Below, in pieces: positions 14,102 to 28,000 of a DNA stretch of 64,000 nt. Under the pieces are notes generated by a model. It worked only from the letters and a program-made list of their open reading frames with translations, had not been told where the DNA came from and searched no databases. A program made the position numbers and the translations under genes. Every line of letters starts with the position of its first letter. Within the stretch, counting starts at the first letter, position 1. Origin of the DNA: Anastatus disparis (taxonomy: Eukaryota > Arthropoda > Insecta > Hymenoptera > Eupelmidae); assembly GCA_017163975.1 (NCBI GenBank), contig JAFFSR010000251.1, positions 3,038,001 to 3,102,000 on the forward strand, written 5' to 3'.

Positions 14102-16413
14102 CTTCTATTGTTTGTCTGGAATTACATTGGTAAAGCTGATAGTTGAGATCGATGGACACTGATAGACCGGCTATTTACAATTGGGAAATAATTAATTTTT
14201 GGACGTTAGTTGATGAGGTACTGGTATGTTATATAGTCGGTCAAATGGTTCGACAAGCTGTCTGTTGTAGTTGCGGTGGTATTATTATTACGTTGGATGT
14301 GCATAGTTTGCTATTGTGCAGTGTCCACTTTTTAGTATAATTTTCAAGGGGATGTAAAATACCAAAATTAAAGTTTTCAAAATTTTTTATCCATAAGCTG
14401 AAAACTTTTAAAATTTCTTTATATTTCAAAAAGTTTATACAATGTCGGTAAGTATGTATAAACCATTTCCTTATTATATCACCTAAAAAAAATGATATCT
14501 GATATATGTTCATAATAGAGTGAATTTAATTTTTCATTCTGATGCATAATCTTTTAAATAAAAAATAATGAAAAATATAAATTATTTAATTTTTTAATTC
14601 ATTTTTAATATTAAACGGACTAAAAGCCTCTAATGTATTGTGCTACGACTAAGAAAAAATGTACTTTCAATGCATTACTAGAAATTATCTGTTGTAGATT
14701 AAATTGTACCATTTAGACCGTGATGGAGATTTAATATATGAATAGAGGAGGGATGATATAATGTTTCTACTAAAGTCATCTTTTTAATTGTAGTTTATAA
14801 TCATGCAAATTCAAAAACAATATGCAAATACTAAAGGAATCATTAAATAGACTATAATTGACCAGACCTGAACTGAAAGATTTTAAAAGACAAAAACTCA
14901 ATTATAATAATGATTCAGTGATCCAACAATACAAACGAAATTGTCATGACTGAATCTAATTTCAATTACTCATCCAATTAGATAAATAATTAAAAAATTA
15001 GTTTTAATTTACATTTGTATTGGTCAAAATCATCATCTTCAGAATACGCTTTTTATCCAAAGTTTAGTTAAAATTTCTTTTTGCAAAAGGTCACGTATTT
15101 TATTTTGTCATATTTGCAACAGCATCACTTATGATCCTTTACATTTGAAAATAATAAGTTTAAAAAATTGCTCATTACCATTTTGAACCTGCTATAGAGA
15201 TAACGTTAATTTACCTTATTTTCATTAAAATTTTCTCCAAGTTGACGATGAACAGCTGAAAACACGACTCGTAATTGAGAAGCATCAGCTAGTGATTCGC
15301 TGACAATTACATATTTATCAAGTGAAGAATTTCTCGAGTTATACATATATTATACATAAACTAATGCATACCCATACTGCAGACGTACCCAAGACAAGAG
15401 AAGGAAGCCAAATCGTCGCAGAGTCAGACTATAGGAAGATACACGTCTGTCTTATCAGATGCGCACGAGAGAGCGTTGACAGTTCCCAAGAGGGTTAAAA
15501 AGGAAGAAGGAAAATGCTAAGACGGTAGTAGTAGTAGTAAGGCAAAGTAAGAAGAGAGGAGAAACGTTGAAATTAGGAGGTAGCTAATTAGGAGAGCCTT
15601 GGTGCTGAAATTTTCGTTATACGCAGAAGGAGAGAGACATCTTAACGCTTGCGCTTTAAGGCTGAATGAAAGACGTATTATAAAGGACGGATAAAGAAGG
15701 ATGAGAATATAGGAGAGAATGGAGAGTAATCTTCTTGAAAAGTTTAAAAGGTGATTGCACTAGTTGCTTGAATTTAGAGTGTTTTGAATGAAGCTCGAAA
15801 AGGATAAAGAAAGTTTCGTCTTCAACTTTTTGATTGACTTCATAACGGAGATTCGTTGCTGATGCATTTGTTAGACGATTTTCTACTTTGCTTTTTTTTT
15901 TAATCTTGACCAATGTTTCTGCTCCAGCTGATGACTTTCTTATTTAATTTATTATTGTAATGAGCTAAAGAATTTCTCTAAAATTTAATTTATCAAATTA
16001 TTTTTTAAAGTCAATATAAATAAATCTATTATTTTCTGAAATTATTTAATGAATTCGAATAAAAATTAATTTAAAAAAAAGTTTCTGTTGATAGGTACAA
16101 TTAGTAGCAGCGCATTCCATAACATGAAAATGAATTAATATCTCTTTGGCAATGTGTAGCTCCGTGAAAACCAAGAAAAAATTTTTTTTTCCATTTATAA
16201 ATATGCAACAGCATCCACAAAAGTCAGGAAGCTCGCGAGCCTGCCGTTTATCGACGTGAAAATATAGAGGAATCGTAAGATGAAAGGAAAAAACAAAAGA
16301 AAAAATAAAAGAAGCAAAGAGAAAGAAAGAGAGAAAAAATGATGATGAAAGATAAAAGGCAGTAGGGAGGATTCTTTGCAAGAAAAAAAAAGAAGGAGCG
16401 AGTGAGAGAGTGT

Positions 16414-16428
16414 GAGAGAGAGAGAGAG
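16414..16428. repeat. (GA)n microsatellite
   Basis: GA dinucleotide run within a purine-rich segment at about 16260-16540. Confidence 0.85.
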
Positions 16429-18225
16429 AAAAAAGACATAGAGGAACCGCGCAAACAGTATGGACTTTAGTTTCTATAGACTTAAACCAAAACGAAAGAC
16501 GAAGACAGGAAAAAAAAATGCGAGAACGAAAGAGAGAGAGAGAGAGTGAACGGATGGGGCACTTATATTATTTACTCGCTCAAGGAAGTAAAGCGCAAGC
16601 GAAATAAAAGAGGGGAGTAATTAATGAAAGCACTGCCTCAAGGCAGCTTTGGAACTCTTTCTCTCTCTCTCTCTTTTCTATCCAAAGGCTTTTCAGCGTA
16701 TGTCCTTTTATATTGCAGGTGGACTGACATCGTTAAAAGTATTATTTCCTACTACTTTCCTCCCCCTCCTTAACTTCCCTCGAATGCTGAAAGTGTTTTT
16801 CGCAAGATTAGAACGTTGTTCCTTGGAAATTGCTTTTTGCTAAGCTGTCGTCGCTGGTTGACTTTTTTATTAGATATCTATTGACAAGACAAATTTTTTA
16901 TTATTGTTTTAATATTGGAACAAATGTACTATACTTTTTTCTACGAATGCTAAGTATTTGATTTTTAATTGTTATAATTTTATTACAACAATTAAAAATT
17001 ATCATTAAAGAATCATACTCAAATTATTTTTGGAAAAATATTCAAATTTTTTTTATATCTTTTTCATAATCTAAATTAAAGGATCACAACTTGATTATTC
17101 CTTTAAAAATTGTTTTTTTTTTTCTGCTTTGCAATATAATATTTTTTTTATGAAATAAATTATGTCTTTGATTTAAACATTTTCTGAAAGAAAAAAAATC
17201 AGCTTAAAGTTAATGAATTTCTAAGTGAAAGGATTGAGCAGCGATCACCCTTCTATTTCTCGTTAAAAATCGATTGGAATTACGCTGTCATGCGTGAGCG
17301 ATTAATTGCGTAGGTCTCCCTTTAATACCAGCTTTTAAGTTCATAATACGCGCATAAACAATTTCACTAGCATTTCGTGGAATTTCAACTGACCGTATAA
17401 ATGTTTTATCAAATTAAATAAATAATTAGAGAGTTTAAATAAATAAATGCAGTAGTGGTCGATAAATTAAATATTTTACAAATATTTTCAAATATCTTTA
17501 AAAATCTTATACGAACGCTCATAAAATTAATGAAAAAAAAAAAGAAAATACAATATCATCGCTTCACTTGTACATGTTCATTCGCGATAACAATTTCATT
17601 GTCTGAACAATAGAGCAAATCTGCATTAAAACGCATTATTTCAGTACTTAAGCGGCCCGCGCCATTAAGATGAAAACAAAGAAAAAAATAAAAGAGAAGA
17701 AAAATAATAGCCGCAGCAATAATAATTAATGCAACTACGTTATATAAAGACCTTATAATCGTCAACAAGCGAACAAGTGTATAAGAACTTTACCTACCCT
17801 TTACAGATATTTTTTTTTTTGCCACGATCGTCTTGCATATCGCACTTTTCACCATTCACAGAGTATATAAATGTTTTCCAATGTTATTTGAGACGGAAAC
17901 TTTCTTCCTTCTTCTTTTCATTGATTTTATAATATATACGTACATACACCCACACACATACACACATATTAGGTGCATTACCTTCTCTAACGATGAGAGA
18001 GAATCCATAAATGTATTTCTAGTTGGTATCATATATGAAACCAGTATACATGCGAGTTAAGTTAGAGGATGCAACTCGCGGTATCATTCAATCGTACATC
18101 CACGTATACATGTATACATTAGATAAAAAAAAAGTTACTATTAAATATATGTATATAGATGCATATAGACGAAGCGAATCCTCTCTCCTTTAAGACCTCC
18201 AAGCTGTTGCTAAGGGATTGATGGG

Positions 18226-18239
18226 GTTACCATGGAGAC
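18226..18239 (+). promoter_or_regulatory. Possible RFX X-box
   Basis: The sequence gttaccatggagac fits the RFX consensus RYYNYY-N(1-3)-RRNRAC, in a higher-GC island. There is no adjacent gene start, so this is only a motif match. Confidence 0.25.
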
Positions 18240-20467
18240 AAATACTGAGAGCCTATTGTTGCGCACCCCGTAGAGATCTTTCTCTTTCTCATTCGCTAAC
18301 TCTCTCGCTCTAGCTGCTACTGTCTTCGCTACCCCCTTATGTGTATATACCCGTAGCATTTTCTTCGACTTTACTCATACACGGAATATTTATTCATATG
18401 TTAGGTAGATGCATATACACACCTTGTTCTTAGGTGCTATCTATTTTACGTAGAGGATCACGTAACTTACATGCGTTTACACTTGTATGTAAGCATGTGT
18501 GTAAGTCCCCAGAACTCATGTGATTCCATAAACACATCATGTATAAATAGAATTTTATTTTATGTTTTTCTATAACATGTAATTATAAGTGCATGTGTAT
18601 GAATATATACAGACAGGTGTGTGGGCGTGCGCGTGAGTATATGCAAGTGTAAATTTACAAATTTTTATAAAAAATAATGTGGCCTTAATAATTTTTACTT
18701 TACGAGTTTACCAATTGATACTATTTTATACGTTAAATTGTATACGTGCGTACAGAATTTTTTCTTTTTCGTCTTTTGGTTTTTTAAGCTTTAAGTTAAA
18801 ATTTTTTCAACTTTAATAATTTTAATGACTTGTCATATTTTTTTCAATATTCTATTTGACATTAGTAACATTTTTCACCTTGCTCTATTTTACGGGTTTA
18901 TTTACTTATTTATATTACTTATTTATTTTGACAAACTTTTATGTATCATTTTCAGTCTTTTCGAATATATTTTTATCTGGAAACCTGACCTCATTTACTA
19001 ATCAACAACCCTTTAATGTCCATGCCTAGCAAATGTTAAAAATAAAGTTAAAGCTATAGAAAAGTGTCTTAACAACAATTTCTGTTTATTTAGAGCAAAC
19101 AAAACGGACTTTTATTATTTTACTATTTTTAGTAAATGCAAAAAAAATCCTATTTTTACTATGAGGTTTAGAATGATCACTTTAATTTGACCCTCTAGTT
19201 TATAATGTAAACAAAAAATTATAAATTTGAATGTAGGCATATGTGCTTCTGAACATCAAAGCGTACGCATCGATTGATGACATAATAACCTGTCGCAAAG
19301 TAAACATTACTGAAATAAAATACATGAATATGCATGCCGCAAATGTGAATATGCACCTACGCAGAATATTTGTCAGTGTATCATTGCGCAAAAAAAGAAG
19401 AAGGAAAAGAAATATAAGTGTAATACGTTTGGAGGACCGTATTACACCCTTTTAATTCTTTAGCATCTACGTACAAGCACTTGCGCGTATGTTGGGGGAT
19501 GATGGCATGTACTTAAAATACATGCGTGAATGCATCTATGCCAGTGGTACCAAACTCCTTAACGCAGTAGCAGCAGCAGCTTCAATTTCACCCCTTTCTC
19601 CACCACCTCGGGGCAATGTCCCATAGGTTTTTTTAAAGACGAAAAGAGAAAGCAAAAAAGTAAAAGAGAAATAGAAGAGTGACAGCAAAGGAAGGAAAAA
19701 AAAGTAGTGGAGAAAGGGTGAAAAAAGAGCGAGTAATTGTGCGCGCACCTACGTAATGACGCGAAACTCGTATAAGGGCAAAACCGATTCGAGGGAAAGG
19801 AATGGAAAAGCGAATAAAAAGGGAAAAGGTGACAACGCGCACAATAGATGGAATCGATTCCAAAGGAGGAGAGAAATAAAAAAAAATGGAAGGAATGATA
19901 GGAGTGTTTTATGTACGTGTATAGGGTTATTAGTGGCCAATCGTGCGTACTACTCATTAATGGTCTCTGTAATGACTTTGAACGTCACTTGTTCATATCT
20001 AATTATTGAGTGCATAAAGTGAAATATTAAAAAAAAGGAAATATCATTTGTTTTCCAGTGTCAAGTCAATACTAGATGCTAACAATAAATTATTTTTTTA
20101 ATGTAAAAGCAATTATTTTTCATTTGTCATTTCAAAAGAGACTTTAATAGATGTTCACTCCAAAATTTATCAATATATTAGTTAAACATTTCAAAAATAT
20201 TTTTTCACAAATTTATAAAAAAAAAGTTAAAAATAATGATATTACTGTAATGTCAATTAAATATTAAATTCAATAGTTTTTATTTATAAAATATTTAAAG
20301 ATACTGAATAAAATTAATAAATAAAGAGGTTTTAAAAGTTGATTTTTTTGGAAAGAAAATAAAAATTTCAAGTTACCAAAAAGAAATTTCTGACATATCA
20401 TATTTATTGATATTACAATTTAATGTTTAAAAGATGGATTAAGTTGTAAATATTTTTTAAAAATTTT

Positions 20468-20512
20468 ATTTAGCGTTGCTGTAATTATGCTGTCATCACG
20501 ATGTTAATTCTC
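20468..20512 (-). repeat. SINE 3'-end fragment
   Basis: About 45 bp (tagcgttgctgtaattatgc and following) match the 3' end of the SINE family. The tRNA head is absent, so this is a truncated copy just left of full copy 4. Confidence 0.7.
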
Positions 20513-20613
20513 TCCTTCTGAGAAGTAGAAAAAAATGACGCTAAAAAACGTAGTTTCTCAATAACGAGACAATCGGATTTTAAAAATACCAATTTTTTTA
20601 AATTTAACGTCGC

Positions 20614-20794
20614 TTTATTTATGCTATCCTTGGGATGCTAATTAGCGATGGAGATCGTCAGTGTGTTTACAAACAAAGCACATATAACGAAGTACAGTGG
20701 TGCTTGTTTCAATCAGCCGCTGAGAGCGGGATTCGAACTTGGAACCTCGAGATTACGAATCCATCGCTCTACGGACTGAGCCACTGACGACCTC
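20614..20794 (-). repeat. tRNA-derived SINE, copy 4
   Basis: Full-length minus-strand copy with clear B-box (gggattcgaac in this orientation) and A-box (gactgagccactgac) regions and the shared middle (gtgtgtttacaaacaaagca). The 3' end is ttaacgtcgct. Confidence 0.9.
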
Positions 20795-23390
20795 AAGTTT
20801 TAGATATTATATTAGTATTTATTTTAATAAACAAAAACAATTCCTCATCAAACTGATGAATTTAATGCTTCAAACGATAGGTAATTATTAATATTTTTTA
20901 AAGTCTCATGGGAATATGATTTTTCGATAAAACATTGAGTTACTTATGAAAATAAATATGTTTATGAAGAAAAATTTAATATCATGGAAAATAATCAAAT
21001 TATTAAGTATAACTAATCTCAATTTGATTATTTTTATTTGAAAATTTGTAAACAAATTTAATTTTTCATGTAAAATAAAGACTCTTATAAATAAAGATTT
21101 ATATAAAATAATATTTATCAAATTTTTTACGTCAAAGTAAACTCTAAAAAAACGAAAACATCTATGCAAATCATAATGAAAATTCTCTGCACCGATCTAA
21201 ACAATAAATAGCGGCTATATGCAGCTCGGTGACAGAAGAAGCCGACTTTGCACATATACGCATAGAATGCAAAAAAAAAGAAGAAAATAATAAAAAGGAG
21301 AGTCAGGGCGCCTTTAGTTGCTACCCTAAGTCTTTCTCTTTCTCTCTGCGCTTTACATTTATAAAAAAAAAGCATCGGTGCGTCGTTGTCGTCGTATTTA
21401 CTCGTGGGAAATCTACGCGCTGATTAATATAAAAATTTCTTTATTGAAAAGACTCCTAAGGCTTTCTCGGCCATTTGCGGCAAACTTTTTTTTTCTTCTT
21501 CTTCTTTTTTTTTATAAACAAAGAGATTTTCCATATAAAATGAAAGAGAAAGAGAAGAGAGAATGCAATGCAAACTTTAGCTGCAACAGGAGAAACAAGA
21601 GAAGGGGAAAGAAAGAAAAGAAAAGAAAAGAGGTGCATTCTATTGCAACTACCGAGCAATTTTTCTTTTAGTACTTAAAAGTCAAGAGTCCGGCGATTGA
21701 TTAGTGCGCATATACATATGCTCTTGTTGGCATATATCAAGAGAAATCAAGAAGAAAGAAAGAAAGGAAGAAAAAAAATAAAGGAATAGAAATTAAGCGT
21801 ACACGAGAAGGAGAAAGTAAAAGATGATGAGAGCCGGATAAAAACTAAGAAGAAATGAAAAAAGAAAAAAAAAATCGTCAACAAGAGAAAAGTAGTTTTC
21901 AGTACTGTACATACTTCAACGAATGTAGTACCTCTTTCTTGTTTCTTTTTTTTCTCATTTTAATGCTTTGATGTTGGTCGGTATAAAAAGAATGGAGGTA
22001 AAGAGCACCACCTTCGAGTCACTGAAATGCGCACAATTTTTAGTAGCTTTTAATGTCAAACATACATAATGTCAATAAACCGACGTGGTAACCGTATTGA
22101 GAATAATATTTTTTGCTTTTATTATTTTGCTTTATAAAACATTGATTTTGTTTGTAAATATTTGATCATAATAATCTTTTCATTTTTTAAGAATACAAGT
22201 GTTCATTTTGTTAGAAAAATATAAACATTTAGCTTGTTAAAATTTTAAGCATTTCAACTAATTTTCATTGATTATCAAAATTAAAACTAATTATAAAACT
22301 TTTTCTATCCATATCCCTACCACCGCACGTACGTTACACTTCGTTGGCTCAAAAACCTGCTAACCCGTCGACACAGAAAAGGCGAAAATAAAAAGACGTT
22401 CGTACCCTTATTTCAACTCACACGAACTATCCTAAATCACAAAAAATGAAAAAAAGGGCGTGTTAAAAAGGGTATAAACCACATACCTACAAACCAAAGA
22501 TAAAACGAACGAGATACGTCCTAAAAAAAAGAGAAAAAAAAAAATGTAGAAGCCGGATAAGTACAGCAAACTAACAAAAGAGCACTAAATGTTTGCCACC
22601 TACAACACGAGGGAAAAGAGCGAAGAAAAAAGTAGAAACCTCGAGGTACTGCGTAAAAAAAGGGTTTCCATGAGATAAAAAAAAACGTGCGTGTAGAGAA
22701 GATGGAAAAGAAAAAATGATAACACATGAGTACGTACGTTTACATATACGCAGAACGTACAGCTATATAGGAATATATTAAGCTTAGCGTGTATGTTTAC
22801 TTTCATCCCGCGTAATTAAAATCGCGGCGCCATCTCCTTTAACTTCAGAAGAAAAATAAAAAGAAAAGAGTGAATTGTAAAAAAGTAAAGCTTAATAGAA
22901 AGAGAAAACGGTAAAAAAAAAACGAATATACAAAGAGGAACGACCTATAATGATATACTTATATGCGTCAGAAGTAAGATAAAAAAAATTTTTTATCTCT
23001 GTTTACTTTGATAAATTATTATTGCATATTTTGCATTCTCGTACATGGATTCAATTTTGATGTTTGCATTTATTTTGCGTGTATATTTACAATCACGAAA
23101 AATTACAGTATTTTATGTTTTAAATTTTCAATGAAAAAAAAAATAAAATTTGCAAAATTTATACGAATTATATTTATAAAAAATTATCACAACTATTATT
23201 GATTATAGTTTTATTTTTTATTAAAACTTCAAGTAGGTTTCACTACACATTTCAAATTACGTTTTTTTTAATTTTATTTTATGTCATCATTAAAAAATTA
23301 TTAATTTATCAATTTAAAAATTGTTAAAAATATGAACGTAAAGATCGCAACAGAAAACAATATCGATAGAAGTTTTTTTCTTAATTTTAT
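20795..23390. other. Non-coding, purine-rich islands
   Basis: Islands at about 21170-22020 and 22320-22960 are strongly purine-rich on the plus strand (aagaagaaag). Open frames in them encode F-rich or K-rich low-complexity peptides. No gene supported. Confidence 0.45.
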
Positions 23391-23576
23391 TTAACATCGC
23401 TGTATTTCAGCTATCATTTCGATGCTAATTAGCGACGGAGGTTTTCAGTGCGTTTGTTAACAAAGCACATGTACACATACAGTGGTGCTTGTATAAATCG
23501 GCTGAGAGCGGGATTCGAACTCGAGTCCTCGAGATTACGAATCCATCGCTCTACCGACTGAGCCACTGACGACCTC
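23391..23576 (-). repeat. tRNA-derived SINE, copy 5
   Basis: Full-length minus-strand copy. The tRNA-like head is close to consensus (ctctaccgactgagccactg). A short deletion lies next to the B box. The A-rich tail is read as ttaattttatt at the left edge. Confidence 0.9.
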
Positions 23577-25083
23577 TTCAAATTACTTTTAATAATGTTG
23601 ATTTTATTTTCTGATTATTATTCTAATATTTACTACTGATAAACTTTCATCATCCATCAAACATTGAAAAAAACGTAAATTTTTAATTTGAAGTATTTTT
23701 ATAATTTAAATATTTATTTATTGAACATTAAACATTATTGGTTGATTTAAAATTTTATAAATTCATAAATTACGCTTCTCAACTTTCTATATCACTGTAT
23801 TCTATTGTTTCTCTAATGATAATAAAATACGACAATCATCATTTTATCAATAGACATTAATGACTTTGTAATGTTTGTCAATTCAATAGAGCTTAAACAA
23901 ACATAAATAAATCTAGAACAGAATGAAAATGCTACCGAGACGGAATTCTACAGTTTTTATTATTCCTTAGATATCACCTTGGATTAGTCTAAACTCTATT
24001 ATCTCAATATGCATCGAGCGTATCGAGATTATTCCAATAACAATTTATCTCTAGAAATTTTTCAAAATAAAAGCTCGACAATTTCATTAAAATGGTTTTT
24101 AATGAATTATTTAAATTTAGCCAAAATTTCACATGGCAAATCTGTACATCAGAAAAATATTTCTTCCATAACGAAAGAAAAAAAGAAAGAAATGATGATA
24201 TATATCAATCATAAAAATCCTTGTATCATGTGTATGTACAGATACATCCGTACACGGAGCCATGCAAACTTTCGTAATTTTCCAGAAACGCATTCGCTTT
24301 GATTTGTATTAAAAAAAGATTTTTTTCAAAAGCCATAATTATGTCATTTTATAATCGATCGATATCATTATGATTAAACTTACTCGGTAAAAACGAAGAA
24401 AAGAAGAAAATCTACACATCTATCTTTTTTTAATAAAAAAAATAAAATAATTTTATGATAAATTACTCTCTAAATTTAAAAATCTCAAGCTCGTCACAGA
24501 GGTTTTGCAAACACGTATATGACATTGTAAAAGCTCACCGATTACAAGCAGAAGCGAAAAAAAATCCTCTTATAAATCATATGTTTAATTGTTATTTATA
24601 ATTATATCACAACAGTTCAGATCGATAAAAAAAATTTTTTTAGGTAAAGAAACAAAAATAAGGCAACGGAAATTCCTTGTTTGCATTTAATAATTAAAAA
24701 TGCAGATAAGAAAGTTTAAAAAAAAGGCACAGGTTTAATGTACATTAGGATTAAATTGACGTTGGGATCGTTTGAAATTTAACGATCGGAAAAAAAAAGA
24801 ATTCCTTTTTTTTTTTATTCAGGCGTGGAATTGATATTTGAATAATCAAGGAAATTAATTGGATAATATACCTGCGATAAACCAATCAAACGACGGTATA
24901 AGAGAGATAGAGTGACGCGCAAAGTTTTCCATACTTTAACCAACGTATCTCGAGCCTACATCTAAAAGTATTATTTTTCTCTAAAGTAAGTTCAGTCGGT
25001 GATGTGCGCATGAGACTGTGATAATGTAAAGTATTCAAAAAATAAAGGGAAGAACAGGAAAAGAAAAAATTTTATAAGGAACA
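23577..25083. other. Upstream region of the MINPP-like gene
   Basis: AT-rich until about 24880, then a more balanced stretch directly upstream of the first exon. It includes ggtataagag near 24895 and an arthropod initiator-like tcagt at 24992-24996, about 90 bp before the ATG. The promoter is plausibly here, but no element is certain. Confidence 0.3.
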
Positions 25084-28000
25084 ATGAACATTTTAAAATT
25101 GTCGGTTATACTTTTGTTAGTATTAGGCTGTGCGGTCGGTATTATTTTGTACTTAGTACTTGGAAATAATTCCGATGACGAGGACGTTAAAGTCGAGAAA
25201 TTTTGTTATGCCAAAAATGACAAGCCCTACTTGTTGATGGGTACTAGAACGTCTTATAATGTTGGAAGAGGAAATTTAACACGGCTCCCACCTGAGTCCA
25301 GTAAGTCTAAGAAATTTTTTAACTTTTTAATTATCGTTTCGGAAAGTTTATTTTAATCAAATTATTCAGTTCGTTTCAGTATTTTGTATATATTGGCTCT
25401 ACGAAAATAGACATGTTTTTCAATTTGGAATTATCAAAACAAAACTTAAATTAAAAAGTTTTTCTGTTGTAAATAATAGTTAATAAATTTATAAATAAAT
25501 TATAAATTTTATTCATAATTATTACTAAAATTTAATATAGTATAGATTCCATATACTTATGAATAGGTTTGGCCATGATTTTGCTAATGTTTCTAAATAT
25601 TTTGGTATTTACGCACTGAAATCTATTCACAATTCAAATGGCATTTTATTTATGTTTAGATTCTTGAATAGTAGTGATAAGCGTGTAGATTTAAATAATT
25701 TATTTCAGTGTAAAGCAATCAATAATCAAATGAGAAATTTAAGTTATTTTGTTGAGTACACCTGTAGGAAGAATCTAATTTTCTTAGTTTTACATTTAGA
25801 CTATGTAGGAGTTGAAATGATTTGAATTGTTATCTCATTAGTTATAATAATTATTTTCATTTTAAGTTTGATTTAAGAAAGCGAATTTTAAGTTTTTATT
25901 AGGATATTTTGTTGATTGCGTTACCTAATATTATTCTTTATATTTCAATGTAAAGGAACATTCCCCCCCTGAATTAATTAAAATAAAATAAAATCATATT
26001 GTCAAAGTTTAATTATTGTATAAAAAAAATTTTTTTTTGCTAAATTTAAAAATGAAAAAATTTGATTATTTCCGATTTAAGAAAATCGATCTATAAAATA
26101 TGTTCAGAGTCGTCAGTGGCTCACTCGGTAGAGCAATGGACTCGTAATCTCGAGGTCCCGAGTTCGAATCCCACTCTCGGCCGATTCATACAAGCACCGC
26201 TGTGTGTTGCATGTGCTTTGTTCAGAAACACACTGAGAAACCTCCGTCGCTAATTAGCATCGCAATGATAACATCAGTGACGTTAAATAATAAAAAAAAA
26301 ATAAAATATGATCTATCGGGATTCTCGCTCGTCACTAATTTTTTTATAATATTTTAATTCTTTTATTCATACATTATAATTCTTTATATTATACAAGAAT
26401 AATAATGTATGATCCTAATATCAAAAAAAGTTCTTGAAACATTTAAAAAAAGTGTTGTACTACTGTGATTATACGATTGTCGTTGCTAAAATATAAGATA
26501 AAATTGTTTGCATAAAGGATTATAACAGTATCAGTTTTAGATAAATTGTTTAAATTATAAAAATAATTACTAATCGTTATAGTATTCCATGGAAGTGATA
26601 TAAAAAAAAGCTCAAAAAAAGCCGAACATAATGTAAAAAATTTTTTTCTCAATTATAGTAAACGGAGAGAATTATTCTATAAAAATTACAGTGACCGTCA
26701 TTATAATCGTAGGACATCTTATACTTTTAGGATGTTTTATAGCCACATTCTTTAAATATTATTGAACACATTAACAAAATTTAAAGTTCGTCCTATAATT
26801 TTAACGAAAAGGGCCCGTAATTTTTACAGTACTTCTTCGTAATTTTTGTGAAAATTTATTACAATTTTTAAGCAGAAATGTTGCTGTAATTTTTATGCAG
26901 AATTTCATTGTAAATTTTATAGAAAAATTCTCATCGTGTCATAATGTATTTGTAATCAATAAAATAACTACGGAATTTATCTGTTTTTAAAATGAAAAAG
27001 CACCATATAATATAAAACGCTACAGTTATGTAAATAAATTTTTTTTTATACTGAAAGAAAGAGTGACTTGCAGTTAATGAAGTATTTATTTGCGTGCTAT
27101 ACACTTTATATTTGACACTAAGTTTTATTCAACCATAATGCCCATTGCACTCAAAAAGATACAAGATACAGATACAAAATTATATTGATCAGTATATCTA
27201 TACATATCAAAACAGATGCAAGATGCAAAGAATTTGTTTTTGATATACATAGATATACTAACCAATACAATTTTGGATCTGTCACTGTGTACGTGGCTCG
27301 TATTTTATTGAGTTTAACAGGCTTAAAATCAACGAAAGTTTAAATATTAAGAAATTAGTAGTCAAAAAATTAAATGTCAAAAAGTACACGTTTCGCAGCA
27401 TCCGATTCTGTGCGCATTAACAATTACTGGATCTTTTTAGCCATGAGTCATTCTTTTTCACAGAGTATTAAATTATGTATGTGTTCGTTTTTCTTACAAT
27501 TTTGTGATTGGTAATTCTAGTTTGCTCAACGAATTGAGTTTTTTTTTTTTAAATTGTTTTTGTTAAACGTCGCTGTATTTATACTTTATCATTGCTATGC
27601 TAATTAACGACGGAAGTTTTTAGTGTGTTCGTGAACAAAGCACACGTAACGTTCAACGGTGATTGTATCAATCGATCGCCGAGAGCAAGATTCGAATTCA
27701 TATCCTCCAGTTTATCTATCGCTCTACCGATTGAGCCACTGACGACCTCAACAAATTCAGTTTGTTTTACAAAAAAATTATGTACAATTGTAAAAATTAT
27801 CCTTTATTGTATTATTATCGAACATTTTTTTTTAAATAAACACAATGTTACCAAAATATTTCCACGCCAAAGGTTTGAGTCCCTTTTTGTTTTGAGTTAG
27901 TTTTTATATTTATATTCCTAAAAGCCAGAGAAGAAGATTTTCGCAAATAAAATAATCTTGATATTTTAAATTGCATCCCTATCATCTTTACAATAGTTGT

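Larger units (their letters stand above)
8181..20467. other. Long gene-poor non-coding stretch
   Basis: Twelve kilobases of AT-rich DNA are punctuated by higher-GC islands near 8480-9400, 10600-11060, 11580-11800, 13000-14040, 15240-15700, 16200-16850, 17220-18500 and 19180-19990. The islands carry (CT)n/(GA)n runs and alternating tatacgtata tracts. Open frames here encode biased low-complexity peptides rich in F, S, K or YIYI, without splice-bounded structure. I support no gene. Confidence 0.45.

Noticed and set aside
19559..19957. Several overlapping minus-strand frames up to 132 codons
   Set aside because: They are the complement of a purine-rich tract, giving F/S/L-rich peptides in all three frames.
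26062..26253. Open frames across SINE copies (also at 251, 27625 and 36551)
   Set aside because: They translate the tRNA-like repeat and recur with each copy, so they are not genes.
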